Made by a program: the position numbers and the translations under genes. Below the pieces are notes generated by a model. It ran no database searches, was not told the origin of the DNA, and was given only the letters and a program-made list of their open reading frames with translations. From assembly GCA_002687745.1 (NCBI GenBank), contig NZBE01000011.1:87352-151351 (forward strand): a stretch of 64,000 nucleotides of DNA. The letters are read 5' to 3'. Source of the DNA: Acidimicrobiaceae bacterium (GTDB lineage: Bacteria; Actinomycetota; Acidimicrobiia; Acidimicrobiales; MedAcidi-G1). Shown here one piece after another: positions 35,669 through 44,239 of this stretch; the stretch's first letter is position 1; every line of letters starts with the position of its first letter.

Positions 35669-37246
35669 ATGGATGACCCCCGTTCAACCCTGTCGGGCAT
35701 TCCCCTCTCGCCGGTCTACGGCGCAGGACCGCTGCCGGGGGAGTACCCCTACACCCGCGGTGTGCACTCCGACATGTACAGGTCACGCCTGTGGACGATG
35801 CGCATGTTCGCCGGGTTCGGCACGGCCACCGACACCAACGGCCGCTTCAGGGAACTGCTCCGCTCCGGCAGCACGGGCCTGTCCACCGCATTCGACATGC
35901 CCACCCTCATGGGCCGTGACTCGGACCACCCCTGGTCGCTCGGCGAGGTCGGCCGGGCCGGAGTGGCCGTCGACACCGTCGAGGACATGGCAGACCTCTT
36001 CGCCGACATCGACCTTGGTGGGGTGTCCACCTCGATGACCATCAACGGACCGGCAGCGATCCTGCTGGCCATGTATGTGGTGGTCGCCGAACAGGGTGGT
36101 GTCGAAAGGGGGCAGCTGGCGGGAACCCTCCAGAACGACATCCTCAAGGAGTACCAGGCCCAGAAGGAGTACATCTTCCCTCCCCGCCCGTCGGTGCGCC
36201 TCGTCACCGACGTGATCCGGTTCACCGCCGCGGAGATGCCCCGCTGGAACCCGGTCTCGGTCTCCGGCTACCACATCAGGGAGGCCGGCTCCACGGCCGT
36301 TCAGGAACTGGCGTTCACACTCGCCAACGGTTTCGCCTACGTAGAGGCCGCCGTCGCAGCCGGCCTCGACGTTGACGCCTTTGCACCACGCCTCAGCTTC
36401 TTCTTCAACAGCCACGTCGACTTCTTCGAGGAGATCGGCAAGTTCAGGGCTGCCCGACGGATCTGGGCCAGGTGGCTGCGCGACCGCTACGGCGCAGTCG
36501 ATGAACGCAGCCTCAAGCTGCGCTTCCACACCCAGACAGCAGGAGTGTCCCTTACTGCACAACAGCCTGAGACCAACATCGCCCGCGTGGCCATCCAGGC
36601 CCTTGCAGGCGTGCTGGGTGGCACCCAGAGCCTCCACACCGACAGCCACGACGAGGCCCTGGCGCTGCCAAGTGAAGCTGCCGCGCGTACCGCCCTGCGA
36701 ACCCAGCAGGTCATCGCCCACGAGACGGGAGTGACCGGGGTAGCCGACCCACTGGGGGGCTCGGCCTACGTGGAGTGGATGACAGACGAGGTCGAGCGAC
36801 GTGCCGAGGAGGTCTTTGCCCACCTCGACGAGATCGGCGCAGGGTCGATCCTGGAGGGTGTCCACGAGGGCATCGAGAGTGGCTGGTTCATGGGTGAGAT
36901 CGCCGAGTCGGCCTACCGATTCGAACGCGAGGTCAACGCCGGTGAGCGAATCGTGGTCGGGGTCAACGCATTCACCGAGGGCAACGGCTCGCCTGGAACC
37001 GAGTTGCTGAGGGTCGGTCAGGAGACCGAAGACGACCAACTCGCCCGCCTGGCCGCCGTACGGGCGGCACGAGACAGCACAGCGGTCACAGCATCCCTGA
37101 GGCGGGTCGCAGCCGATGCAACAGATCCCGAGGCCAACATGATGCCATCGCTCATCGCAGCGGTCGGGGCGCGTGCCACAGTGGGTGAGATCGTCGAGGC
37201 ACTCGAGGGAGTGTTCGGCACCTACGTCGAGACGGTAGTCGTCTGA
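35669..37246 (+). CDS. icmA: Cobalamin-dependent acyl-CoA mutase large subunit, isobutyryl-CoA mutase-like (IcmA)
   Basis: The 525 residues form the substrate-binding barrel of the methylmalonyl-CoA mutase family without its B12 domain. [44 protein letters not shown] (radical-stabilising Tyr201/His202) and THTQT-like [14 protein letters not shown] are seen. By alignment with Propionibacterium MutB, the positions of Tyr89 and Arg207, which recognise the methylmalonyl carboxylate, are Phe47 (RMFAGF) and Gln165 (YQAQKEY). Phe plus Gln is the published signature of isobutyryl-CoA mutase; 2-hydroxyisobutyryl-CoA mutase has Ile plus Gln. It likely interconverts isobutyryl- and butyryl-CoA. The stop overlaps icmB by one base. 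Confidence 0.87.
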   Translation: MDDPRSTLSGIPLSPVYGAGPLPGEYPYTRGVHSDMYRSRLWTMRMFAGFGTATDTNGRFRELLRSGSTGLSTAFDMPTLMGRDSDHPWSLGEVGRAGVAVDTVEDMADLFADIDLGGVSTSMTINGPAAILLAMYVVVAEQGGVERGQLAGTLQNDILKEYQAQKEYIFPPRPSVRLVTDVIRFTAAEMPRWNPVSVSGYHIREAGSTAVQELAFTLANGFAYVEAAVAAGLDVDAFAPRLSFFFNSHVDFFEEIGKFRAARRIWARWLRDRYGAVDERSLKLRFHTQTAGVSLTAQQPETNIARVAIQALAGVLGGTQSLHTDSHDEALALPSEAAARTALRTQQVIAHETGVTGVADPLGGSAYVEWMTDEVERRAEEVFAHLDEIGAGSILEGVHEGIESGWFMGEIAESAYRFEREVNAGERIVVGVNAFTEGNGSPGTELLRVGQETEDDQLARLAAVRAARDSTAVTASLRRVAADATDPEANMMPSLIAAVGARATVGEIVEALEGVFGTYVETVVV

Positions 37247-37659
37247 TGGTCGATTCCGGCCTCCCGATCAGGGTGGTCCTCGCCAAGCTGGGGCTGGACG
37301 GCCACGACCGTGGCCTGAAGGTGGTGGCACGAATGCTCCGCGATGCCGGGATGGAGGTGGTCTACCTGGGACTCCGCCAGACCACCGACAACATCGTGGC
37401 CGCTGTCGAGCAGGAGGACGCCGATGTGGTCGGAATCTCCATGCACAACGCCGGGCACCTCACCCTCGGGCCGCTGATTGTCAGGGCACTCGGTGAGGCG
37501 GGTCTGGCCGTACCGGTCGTGATCGGTGGCATCGTGCCCGACACCGACCTTGCCGAGTTGGAGGCCGCCGGGGTCGCGGCGGTGCTCGGACCCGGCGCAT
37601 CCGTCGAAGAGGTCGTAACCACTGTCAGGTCAGCGGCAGGTCGAGATGGAAGCACCTGA
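37246..37659 (+). CDS. icmB: Cobalamin-binding small subunit of the acyl-CoA mutase (IcmB)
   Basis: The 137 residues form a single B12-binding Rossmann domain. The DxHxxG motif is LDGHDRG (lower-axial His20), followed by MHNAGHLTLGP near residue 66 and VVIGGIVPDTD near residue 90, which place the nucleotide tail. The length matches IcmB subunits of two-component isobutyryl-CoA mutases. The ATG shares one base with the icmA stop, and the gene overlaps meaB by 14 bases, indicating stoichiometric production with its partner and chaperone. Confidence 0.93.
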   Translation: MVDSGLPIRVVLAKLGLDGHDRGLKVVARMLRDAGMEVVYLGLRQTTDNIVAAVEQEDADVVGISMHNAGHLTLGPLIVRALGEAGLAVPVVIGGIVPDTDLAELEAAGVAAVLGPGASVEEVVTTVRSAAGRDGST

Positions 37660-38611
37660 ACCCGGTGCCGGGTCGTCGGCAGTTGCCGAACTGGCCGAGG
37701 CCTCACGCTCGGGTGACCGCAGGGCCACTGCCCGTCTCCTCAGCCTCGTTGAGCGGGGCGGCGATCCGGCAGACGAGGTGGCGTCGGCCACCCAGGCCCA
37801 TGTCGGGGAAGCACACGTGGTGGGCATCACCGGTGCACCCGGGTCGGGCAAGTCCACCATCACCAACTCGCTGACAACGCTGCTGGCCGAGGCGGGCCAC
37901 CGGCCCGCCGTGCTGGCCGTCGACCCGTCGTCGCCCCTGACCGGCGGTGCGATACTCGGAGACCGGGTACGTATGAGCGGCGCCTCCGGTGCAGGTGTGT
38001 TCATCCGCTCCATGGCTACCCGCGGACATGCCGGAGGTCTGGCGCTGGCGGTCCCCGGGGCGGTCAGGGTGCTCGACGCTGCCGGCTTCGACCCGGTAGT
38101 GGTGGAGACTGTCGGTGTGGGTCAGGTGGAGGTCGATGTGACCGATGCCGCCGATACCACCGTCGTCGTCGTCGCTCCCGGCTGGGGTGATGCCGTCCAG
38201 GCCAACAAGGCGGGCCTGCTCGAGGTTGCCGACCTGTTCGTGGTCAACAAGGCCGACAGGCCCGGAGCCACAGATGCCCGTCGGGACCTGGATCTGATGC
38301 TCGACCTGTCGACGGTCGTCACCCGGCCTGGAACTGGCAGGCCGTCGATAACGATGACCACGGCCACAGAGGGGGACGGGATCGGCGAGCTTGCTGCCGC
38401 TGTCACCGGTCACCTGGATCTTCTGTGTGAGGGGGGTGAACTTGATCAGCGCCGGGAGAAACGCAGGATCGCCGAGGTGCGGGCCCACCTGGAGCACCTG
38501 TTGGCCGGTGCCGCCGACGAGGCGCTCGCAACCGAGGGTCTGCAGCCCGTTCAGGCCTCCGAATCTCCCATGATGGCTGCCAGGAGGCTGGCCCGGAAGA
38601 TCCTGGGCTGA
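37646..38611 (+). CDS. meaB: MeaB/ArgK-family G-protein chaperone of the cobalamin mutase
   Basis: GTPase that gates adenosylcobalamin loading and protects the mutase from inactivation. The 321 residues contain P-loop GAPGSGKSTITNSL near residue 62, VDPSSPLTGGAILGDRVRM near residue 92 (switch region), ETVGVGQVEVDV near residue 153 and NKADRPGA near residue 196 for guanine recognition. The gene overlaps icmB by 14 bases. Sharing an operon with icmA and icmB shows which mutase it serves. Confidence 0.95.
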   Translation: MEAPEPGAGSSAVAELAEASRSGDRRATARLLSLVERGGDPADEVASATQAHVGEAHVVGITGAPGSGKSTITNSLTTLLAEAGHRPAVLAVDPSSPLTGGAILGDRVRMSGASGAGVFIRSMATRGHAGGLALAVPGAVRVLDAAGFDPVVVETVGVGQVEVDVTDAADTTVVVVAPGWGDAVQANKAGLLEVADLFVVNKADRPGATDARRDLDLMLDLSTVVTRPGTGRPSITMTTATEGDGIGELAAAVTGHLDLLCEGGELDQRREKRRIAEVRAHLEHLLAGAADEALATEGLQPVQASESPMMAARRLARKILG

Positions 38612-38655
38612 TCCGGTACGTGACCGCAGGCACGGCCCAAATGCAACCACACCGG

Positions 38656-38661
38656 TAGGCT
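38656..38661 (+). promoter_or_regulatory. Putative -10 hexamer TAGGCT for the GtrA gene
   Basis: TAGGCT ends eight bases before the ATG at 38670, with no ribosome site between them. Confidence 0.4.
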
Positions 38662-38669
38662 GCCTCGTC

Positions 38670-39131
38670 ATGATCCCCCGCATCATCACGCTTCCTGCGC
38701 GCCTGTGGCGCGAGTACGGCCAGAAGCTGCTGCGTTTCGCCGGGGTTTCAGTCGTGAACGTCCTCACGGGCCAGACCCTGCTGGTGGTCCTCTACGGCCG
38801 CCTCGGCTGGTCCGGCATGGCAGCCAATGTGGTGGCGGTCGCCGTCGGGAGTATCCCGGCCTATCTGCTCAGCCGTCACTATGTCTGGGAGAGGAACAAG
38901 GGTGACCACAAGATGGGCGAGATCCTCCCCTTCTGGTCGCTGGCGTTCGTGGGCCTCGTCCTGTCAACCGCCCTCGTGGGCGTCGTCGACAGCTTCAGCG
39001 ACAGGACCATCGCGGTGCAGGCGGCAAATGCGATCGCCTTCGGCATGCTGTGGCTTGTCCGCTTTGCCGTCCTCGAACATCTGCTCTGGGGCGACCGGGC
39101 CGACGACGAGCTGGTCGGAACCTCAGGCTGA
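38670..39131 (+). CDS. GtrA family membrane protein
   Basis: The 153 residues have four predicted membrane helices (about 22-42, 48-67, 85-104, 113-132) and the GtrA-type features LLRFAGVSVVNVLTG at the start and LLSRHYVWERNKG after helix two. GtrA proteins are thought to help flip polyprenyl-phosphate-linked sugars. A methyltransferase gene follows after three bases, and a glycan-type gene block lies opposite, so a role in surface-glycan assembly is likely. Confidence 0.85.
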   Translation: MIPRIITLPARLWREYGQKLLRFAGVSVVNVLTGQTLLVVLYGRLGWSGMAANVVAVAVGSIPAYLLSRHYVWERNKGDHKMGEILPFWSLAFVGLVLSTALVGVVDSFSDRTIAVQAANAIAFGMLWLVRFAVLEHLLWGDRADDELVGTSG

Positions 39132-39134
39132 CTG

Positions 39135-39785
39135 GTGGACCTGCCGGTGGACGAACGCCTCCGGGACCTAATCATCCGGGCCGAGGAGGCCAGGGGCTTC
39201 ATGCCGGCCGACGAGGGTCTGGCCCTGCACCGCCACGCATCAGAGGTAACCGTGGACGGACCGTTCCTCGAGGTCGGAAGCTACTGCGGCAAGTCGGCGC
39301 TCTACCTGGGAGCAGCCGCCGAGGCACGTGGTCGGATCCTCTACTCAGTCGACCACCACCGTGGCTCGGAGGAGAACCAGCCGGGGTGGGAATGGCACGA
39401 GCCGGACCTGGTCGACCCGGCAACCGGCCTGATGGACACCCTTCCGTTCTTTCGACAGGCGATCCACGGGGCCTCCCTCGAGGGGACCGTGGTGGCCGTG
39501 GTCGGCGAGTCGACGGCGGTGGCGGCTTCGTGGGTGACCCCGTTGGCGCTGCTGTTCATCGACGGCGGCCACGGAAGTGGGCCAGCACACGCAGACTACG
39601 AGGGGTGGGTGCCCCATGTGGCTCCCGGAGGCATCCTCCTGATCCACGACGTGTTTCCAGACCCTGCCGACGGTGGCCGGCCACCGTTTGAGATCTACAA
39701 CAGGGCCCTCGACTCCGGTGCCTTCACCGAGGTGGCGGCCACGGGCTCGCTGCGTGGGCTCCAGAGGACGGGCCGGGGCACCTGA
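39135..39785 (+). CDS. Class I SAM-dependent methyltransferase (Methyltransf_24 type)
   Basis: The 216 residues have the SAM-binding start FLEVGSYCGKSALYLG near residue 43, an acidic strand-two end ILYSVDHHRGSEE near residue 66, and LLFIDGGHGSGPAHADYEGW near residue 134, whose Asp/His pattern is typical of small-molecule and sugar methyltransferases with bound metal. The start is GTG three bases after the GtrA stop. The acceptor is unknown; it faces the toroid/methyltransferase/GT4 genes and may modify the same glycan. Confidence 0.83.
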   Translation: MDLPVDERLRDLIIRAEEARGFMPADEGLALHRHASEVTVDGPFLEVGSYCGKSALYLGAAAEARGRILYSVDHHRGSEENQPGWEWHEPDLVDPATGLMDTLPFFRQAIHGASLEGTVVAVVGESTAVAASWVTPLALLFIDGGHGSGPAHADYEGWVPHVAPGGILLIHDVFPDPADGGRPPFEIYNRALDSGAFTEVAATGSLRGLQRTGRGT

Positions 39786-39797
39786 GCCCGACCATCC

Positions 39798-40862
39798 TCA
39801 GTCCGATTCGTGTACGGGTGCCCCTGTGGAGATGATGTCAGGCAGCCCCGTGTGTTCGGTGAACAGGCCCGAGGCCGGGCTGGCACCTGAGAGGGCATCG
39901 GCGGCCAGGACCACTGCCGCTGCCGAGTAGGTGGTTCGCTCACCGTCGGGGAAGGTCACCTCCCCGGGGTGGACCAGTCCGGTCATGTACCTGCCGTCAT
40001 CGCAGCGCATCGCCTGGATCCACGAAAACATCTGTTCAGCGGTAGCCCGGTCGCCGGCGAACAGGTGGGCGATTGCGCACTCACAGGTCTCGGCGGCTGT
40101 AACCCACGGTCGGTTGCTCACACAGCGCACGCCGAGGCCTTCCATCACGAACCTGTCATAGCGTCCGGCCAGGTGCGAGACGGCATCGTCGCCGTCGACG
40201 GTGCCTGAGAGGACCGGGTAGTACCAGTCCATCGCCCACCGGTCCTTCGGGGCGAAGGCACCATCCGGCCTGGTTCTCACCGTGTGTGCCAGGTAGGCCA
40301 GCGAGAGTTCCCAGTCGGGTCGCTCGTGGCCCAGTTCCTCGGCCACTGCGATGGCGCAGCGGAGGCTGTGGGAGATGCTGGCCGAGCCGGTCAGCAGGGC
40401 GAACGACCACGGGGTGCCGTCGGGGTGACGGGCCCAGAGGATCTCTCCCCGGGGGGTCTGAAGGTCCAGCACGAAGTCGATGGCCGGCTCAACCCCCGGC
40501 CACATCGCCTCGAGGAACCCGCGGTCGTGGGTCATCAGCCAGTGGTGCCACGCTCCCGTAGCCACGTAGGCGATGACGTTGGCGTCGTGCTTGTGGTCCT
40601 CGACGCCCTCGGCCGTGTAGTACTGGTGCCAGGCTCCGCTGTGGAGTTGCGTGTCGGCCAGCCAGCGGTAGGCGGTCTCTGCTTCGTCGAGGTGGCCGGT
40701 GACTGCCAGTGCCATGGCGGCCTCGACGTGGTTCCACGGGTCGGCGTGGCCGCCCGGGAACCAGGGGATCATGCCGTTGGGTAGCTGCCATTCGGCGATG
40801 CCCGCAGCGGTGCGATGCACCTGGGCGACGTCCAGCACCCCGGGGACCTCAGGCAGGGACAT
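39798..40862 (-). CDS. Alpha/alpha-toroid protein (prenyltransferase/glycosidase-like repeats)
   Basis: The 354 residues from ATG 40862 are repeated helical hairpins rich in Trp, His and Gly: LPNGMIPWFPGGHADPWNHVEA near the start, LHSGAWHQYY, ANVIAYVATGAWHHWL, APKDRWAMDWYYPVLSG and CDDGRYMTGLVHPGE. This is the look of (alpha/alpha)6 barrels often labelled prenyltransferase/squalene-oxidase repeat proteins in actinobacteria. The isoprenoid DxDD or QW motifs are not evident, so a carbohydrate substrate fits better. It overlaps the upstream methyltransferase by 14 bases. Function unknown. Confidence 0.7.
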   Translation of the reverse strand: MSLPEVPGVLDVAQVHRTAAGIAEWQLPNGMIPWFPGGHADPWNHVEAAMALAVTGHLDEAETAYRWLADTQLHSGAWHQYYTAEGVEDHKHDANVIAYVATGAWHHWLMTHDRGFLEAMWPGVEPAIDFVLDLQTPRGEILWARHPDGTPWSFALLTGSASISHSLRCAIAVAEELGHERPDWELSLAYLAHTVRTRPDGAFAPKDRWAMDWYYPVLSGTVDGDDAVSHLAGRYDRFVMEGLGVRCVSNRPWVTAAETCECAIAHLFAGDRATAEQMFSWIQAMRCDDGRYMTGLVHPGEVTFPDGERTTYSAAAVVLAADALSGASPASGLFTEHTGLPDIISTGAPVHESD

Positions 40863-41631
40863 GTGACAACTCCCCGGCCTGCCCTGTCGAATCGGTGGTC
40901 GCGGCGGGCACCGGCTTGGTTGCATACACCACGAGGCTCTTCCCGAGTACGGGGTTCAGGATGCGTTCGGTCAGCCGGGTCAGCCTGGGCGCCTTCACGA
41001 TGTCCCATGTCAGCAGACGGTGGTAGAGGCCGACGAGCCGGCTGTCCTCAACCGGTAGGTTCGGGCCGACGGCGCAGCGCAGCCACCAGTACGGGCTGTG
41101 GAGGGCGTGTGCACGGTGTGAGCCGACGGGCACCAGGCCGGCGGTGGTCATCTTGGAGTCGAGCTCTGAGCGTCGGTAGATGCGGACGTGGCCACCGACG
41201 ACGTTGGGGGCGTGGTAGTCCTCAGAGAGCGCCCAGCAGATCCGCTCGGGCAGCGCCGCCGGCACGGTCACCGCCAGGGTTCCGCCGGGCCGCAGGACGC
41301 GGGCCAACTCCGTGAGGGCGCCGTCGTCGTCGTGGATGTGTTCGAGAACCTCCGAGGCGATGACATGGTCGAATGAGCCGTCGTCAAAGGGCATCGACGT
41401 TGCGTCGCCGACGGCTGTTCCAACCGATGACGCTGCGGGAATCTCGTCGTTCAGGTACATGGCAGCCACCACGCCGCGGACCTGTCTCAACTCGTCGGTC
41501 CCGAGGTCGCAGGCGACCACTGCGGCACCCCTGCGGAGGACCTCGTAGGCGTGTCTGCCGAATCCGCATCCCAGGTCAAGGACCCTGTCGCCCGGTTTCA
41601 GGCCGAGGTGTCCGTAGTCGACGGTGAGCAC
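40849..41631 (-). CDS. Class I SAM-dependent methyltransferase (Methyltransf_11 type)
   Basis: The 260 residues have motif I VLDLGCGFGRHAYEVLRRG near residue 18, acidic post-I VVACDLG, motif II DGSFDHVIASEVLEHIHDDDGAL near residue 82, and motif III LRPGGTLAVTVP near residue 111. The C-terminal half has GHVRIYRRSEL and HSPYWWLRC, resembling methyltransferases beside GT4 genes. It lies between GT4 (14 bases upstream) and the toroid gene (overlapping), so the three are one operon. Confidence 0.85.
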   Translation of the reverse strand: MLTVDYGHLGLKPGDRVLDLGCGFGRHAYEVLRRGAAVVACDLGTDELRQVRGVVAAMYLNDEIPAASSVGTAVGDATSMPFDDGSFDHVIASEVLEHIHDDDGALTELARVLRPGGTLAVTVPAALPERICWALSEDYHAPNVVGGHVRIYRRSELDSKMTTAGLVPVGSHRAHALHSPYWWLRCAVGPNLPVEDSRLVGLYHRLLTWDIVKAPRLTRLTERILNPVLGKSLVVYATKPVPAATTDSTGQAGELSHVPA

Positions 41632-41645
41632 TGCGACAGGGCTCC

Positions 41646-42920
41646 TCAGGTGTCCTGCCCGGCCAGAAGGGCCCGGTACTGGTCAACGGTTCGAACGGCC
41701 GTGTGACGCCAACTCCAGTTGTCGATGACCCGGCGACGGCCGGCTGCCCCGATCCGGGCGCGGGAGTCGGGGTCGTCAAGTGCCGTACGGAGCATGGTCG
41801 CGAGGGCTTCGGAGTCGCCCGGTGGAACCTGGTAGCAGGTCTCGGCGTGGGTGCCGGTCACCTCTGGCAGGGCGCCACCGGTGGTGGTGACGAGTGGAAC
41901 GCCACATGACATGGCCTCGATGGCCGGAAGCGAGAAACCCTCGTAGAGCGACGGCACCACCGCCACCTCGGCCTCGCTGTAGAGCTCGACGATGCGCTCG
42001 TCGGGTACGCCGTGCACGTAGCTGACACAGTCGGTGAGGCCCATCCGTTCGAAGGCGTCGGTGGACTCGCTGTCCTCCCTCGGCCTTCCGATGATGACCA
42101 GCTCGACCTGACGTTCGGTTCGCAGCTTGGCCACTGCCTCGAGGAGGAACCTGAGGCCCTTCATCGCCACGTCGGCACTCGCGGTGGTGACGATGCGGCC
42201 GGGAACCCTCTCTACATGGTCCAGTGGTCGGAACAGGTCGGGATCGACGCCGACTGGAACCACATGCAGGCGATCGGGGGCGACGCCGTGGTCGGCGACA
42301 ATGTCGCCCCTCGACGACTCGGAGACCGTCATGACACGCTCCATGCGGCTCGCCACCCTCGTCTGCATGCGTGTGAAGGAGTACCAGCGACGCTTCCCCA
42401 CGTTTTCGACCAGTGACCTGGCGTGTTGGATCTCGAGTCGGCGGTCGACGGTGATCGGGTGGTGGATGGTGGACAGGACAGGAAAGTGCTCGCGGTTCTG
42501 GAGCAGCAGCAGGCCCCAGCCGAGGCACTGGTTGTCGTGGATCAGGTCGAAGTCGTTGCGGCGATTCCGTAGATGGTCCCAGGCCCGCATGCTGAACGCC
42601 ATCGGCTCTGAGAAGTTGCCGGTGGCGAACGACATGGCCTCGGCGACGTCCCACCGGGTCTTCAACTCCCAGATGCGGGGTTTGCGCATCGGGAAGTGGT
42701 CGTTGTAGAGGTCGAGGCTGGGAAGCCGCACCATCGGGACCCGTTCGTCTAGCTCGGGGTACGGCTGGCCGGCCAGCACCTCGACGTGGTGGCCCAGATC
42801 GACCAGTGCCTTCGTGAGGTGCCTCGTGTAGACCCCCTGGCCACCGCAGTGTGGCTTTCCCCGGTACGCGAGGTAGGCGATGCGCAGTGCTCCGTCATCG
42901 GGGGTGGCGGGGTCGGGCAT
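41646..42920 (-). CDS. Glycosyltransferase family 4 (GT-B)
   Basis: The 424 residues from ATG 42920 show the N-terminal GT-B opening IAYLAYRGKPHCGGQGVYTRHL, a basic-residue segment VGVDPDLFRP near residue 224, ADVAMKGLRFLLEA near residue 250, and the nucleotide-sugar motif EGFSLPAIEAMSCGVPLVTT near residue 340 with the EX7E pair. The longer open frame to 43778 is a shadow of dtd and its neighbour. It is probably a retaining transferase acting on a lipid- or polymer-linked acceptor; donor unknown. It leads the minus-strand glycan operon. Confidence 0.88.
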   Translation of the reverse strand: MPDPATPDDGALRIAYLAYRGKPHCGGQGVYTRHLTKALVDLGHHVEVLAGQPYPELDERVPMVRLPSLDLYNDHFPMRKPRIWELKTRWDVAEAMSFATGNFSEPMAFSMRAWDHLRNRRNDFDLIHDNQCLGWGLLLLQNREHFPVLSTIHHPITVDRRLEIQHARSLVENVGKRRWYSFTRMQTRVASRMERVMTVSESSRGDIVADHGVAPDRLHVVPVGVDPDLFRPLDHVERVPGRIVTTASADVAMKGLRFLLEAVAKLRTERQVELVIIGRPREDSESTDAFERMGLTDCVSYVHGVPDERIVELYSEAEVAVVPSLYEGFSLPAIEAMSCGVPLVTTTGGALPEVTGTHAETCYQVPPGDSEALATMLRTALDDPDSRARIGAAGRRRVIDNWSWRHTAVRTVDQYRALLAGQDT

Positions 42921-43004
42921 CCGACAAGTCTGGCCGCGTGCAGGGCGATTACCACCCGGTAACAGGTGAGACCTGTCGAGCCCGGCCGTCACGTGGGCCC
43001 CAGA

Positions 43005-43010
43005 TAGGGT
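43005..43010 (+). promoter_or_regulatory. Putative -10 hexamer TAGGGT for dtd
   Basis: TAGGGT ends six bases before the GTG at 43017 and no ribosome site is present, which fits a leaderless start. Confidence 0.45.
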
Positions 43011-43016
43011 CGGTCC

Positions 43017-43454
43017 GTGCGAGCGCTGGTGCAGAGGGTGGAGCGGGCGTCGGTGGCTGTCGACGGGGAGGTGGTCGGCTCGATCGGCGCGGGCCTGTGT
43101 GTCTTCGTCGGCGTAACCCACGATGACGGTGCGGCTGAGGCCGACAGGATCGCCGACCGTCTGGCCGGAATCCGGATCATGGACGACGACGAGGGTGTGA
43201 TGAACCGGTCTGTCATCGACGTGGGCGGCGAAGTCCTCGTGGTCAGCCAGTTCACCCTCTACGGCGACGCCAGCAGGGGCCGTCGACCCACCTGGTCGGC
43301 CGCAGCCCGCCCCGAGCAGGCCGAGCCTCTCGTCGAACGCGTGGTCTCGGGCCTGAGGGACAGGGGACTGGGCGTGGCGACCGGTCGGTTCCGGGAGAAC
43401 ATGTCGGTGGACCTCGTGAACGACGGGCCGGTGACGGTCATGGTCGAGGCCTGA
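43017..43454 (+). CDS. dtd: D-aminoacyl-tRNA deacylase (Dtd)
   Basis: Hydrolyses D-amino acids and glycine mischarged on tRNA. The 145 residues start MRALVQRVERASVAVDG and contain the two signature motifs: SQFTLYGDASRGRRP near residue 82 and the cross-subunit NDGPVTVMVE near residue 136 with the cis Gly-Pro that excludes L-amino acids. Start GTG 43017. A methyltransferase gene follows after two bases. Confidence 0.96.
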   Translation: MRALVQRVERASVAVDGEVVGSIGAGLCVFVGVTHDDGAAEADRIADRLAGIRIMDDDEGVMNRSVIDVGGEVLVVSQFTLYGDASRGRRPTWSAAARPEQAEPLVERVVSGLRDRGLGVATGRFRENMSVDLVNDGPVTVMVEA

Positions 43455-43456
43455 GC

Positions 43457-44236
43457 GTGCCGGGGGTGCCGGGTGACAGGTTCGGGGCCGCTGCCGCGGA
43501 CTACGCCAGGTACCGGAAGGGCTTTCCGCCCGAGACCCTCGATCGCCTGGAGGCACACGGCATCGGCCTGTCGGGCCAGCGGGTACTTGACCTCGGCTGC
43601 GGTACGGGGACCATTGCGCGTCAGATGGCCGCCCGAGGCTGCACCGTCGTCGGGCTCGACGTCGACTCCCGGATGTTGGAGGCCGCCGGCGAGATGGCTC
43701 TTGTCGATGGTGTCGAGGTCGACTGGGTGGAGGCACCGGCAGAGTCGACGGGCCTGCCCGACGGGTCGTTCGACTCAATAGTCGCCGGGCAGAGCTGGCA
43801 CTGGTTCAGCCAGGACGAGGCAATCGCCGAGGTCGGTCGCCTGCTGGCACCAGATGGCAGGTTCGCTGTCTGCGGCTTCGACTGGCTTCCGCTGCCCGAC
43901 ACCGTCCCCGGAGCCACCGAGGCCCTGATAGAGGCCTACAACCCGGCATGGGACCTGGGGGGAATCCGCAACTACGAGCCGAGCCTCCTGCCCCTGTTTG
44001 ACAGGGTCGGCTTCAAGGTGCTCGTCACCTTCCGGTTCGATCTGGATGTCGTATATGCAGAGTCGGCCTGGCGGCGTCGAATCGCAGCCAGTGCGGGCAT
44101 TGTGAACCTGCCGCACGAGGAGGCCGCGGCGTTCGACCGGGAACTGGCCGCGATGCTGGCTCAGAGGTTCCCGGGACCCGACGTGCACACGACCCACCGG
44201 GTCTGGGCGATAGTGGCCACCCCACCGGTGGCCTGA
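43457..44236 (+). CDS. Class I SAM-dependent methyltransferase
   Basis: The 259 residues carry YARYRKGFPPE at the start, motif I VLDLGCGTGTIARQMAARG near residue 43, VVGLDVDSRML, and the GQSWHWFSQDEAIAEVGRLLAPDGRF segment near residue 111 that typifies the UbiE-like group with a WHWF motif. Acceptor unknown. It has a GTG start two bases after dtd. It ends three bases from the convergent alpha/beta hydrolase. Confidence 0.86.
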   Translation: MPGVPGDRFGAAAADYARYRKGFPPETLDRLEAHGIGLSGQRVLDLGCGTGTIARQMAARGCTVVGLDVDSRMLEAAGEMALVDGVEVDWVEAPAESTGLPDGSFDSIVAGQSWHWFSQDEAIAEVGRLLAPDGRFAVCGFDWLPLPDTVPGATEALIEAYNPAWDLGGIRNYEPSLLPLFDRVGFKVLVTFRFDLDVVYAESAWRRRIAASAGIVNLPHEEAAAFDRELAAMLAQRFPGPDVHTTHRVWAIVATPPVA

Positions 44237-44239
44237 GGC

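Noticed and set aside
41646-43778. A 710-codon glycosyltransferase reaching past dtd
   Set aside because: The first 286 codons are antisense to dtd and its neighbouring methyltransferase and do not resemble GT4. ATG 42920 gives a standard GT4 length.
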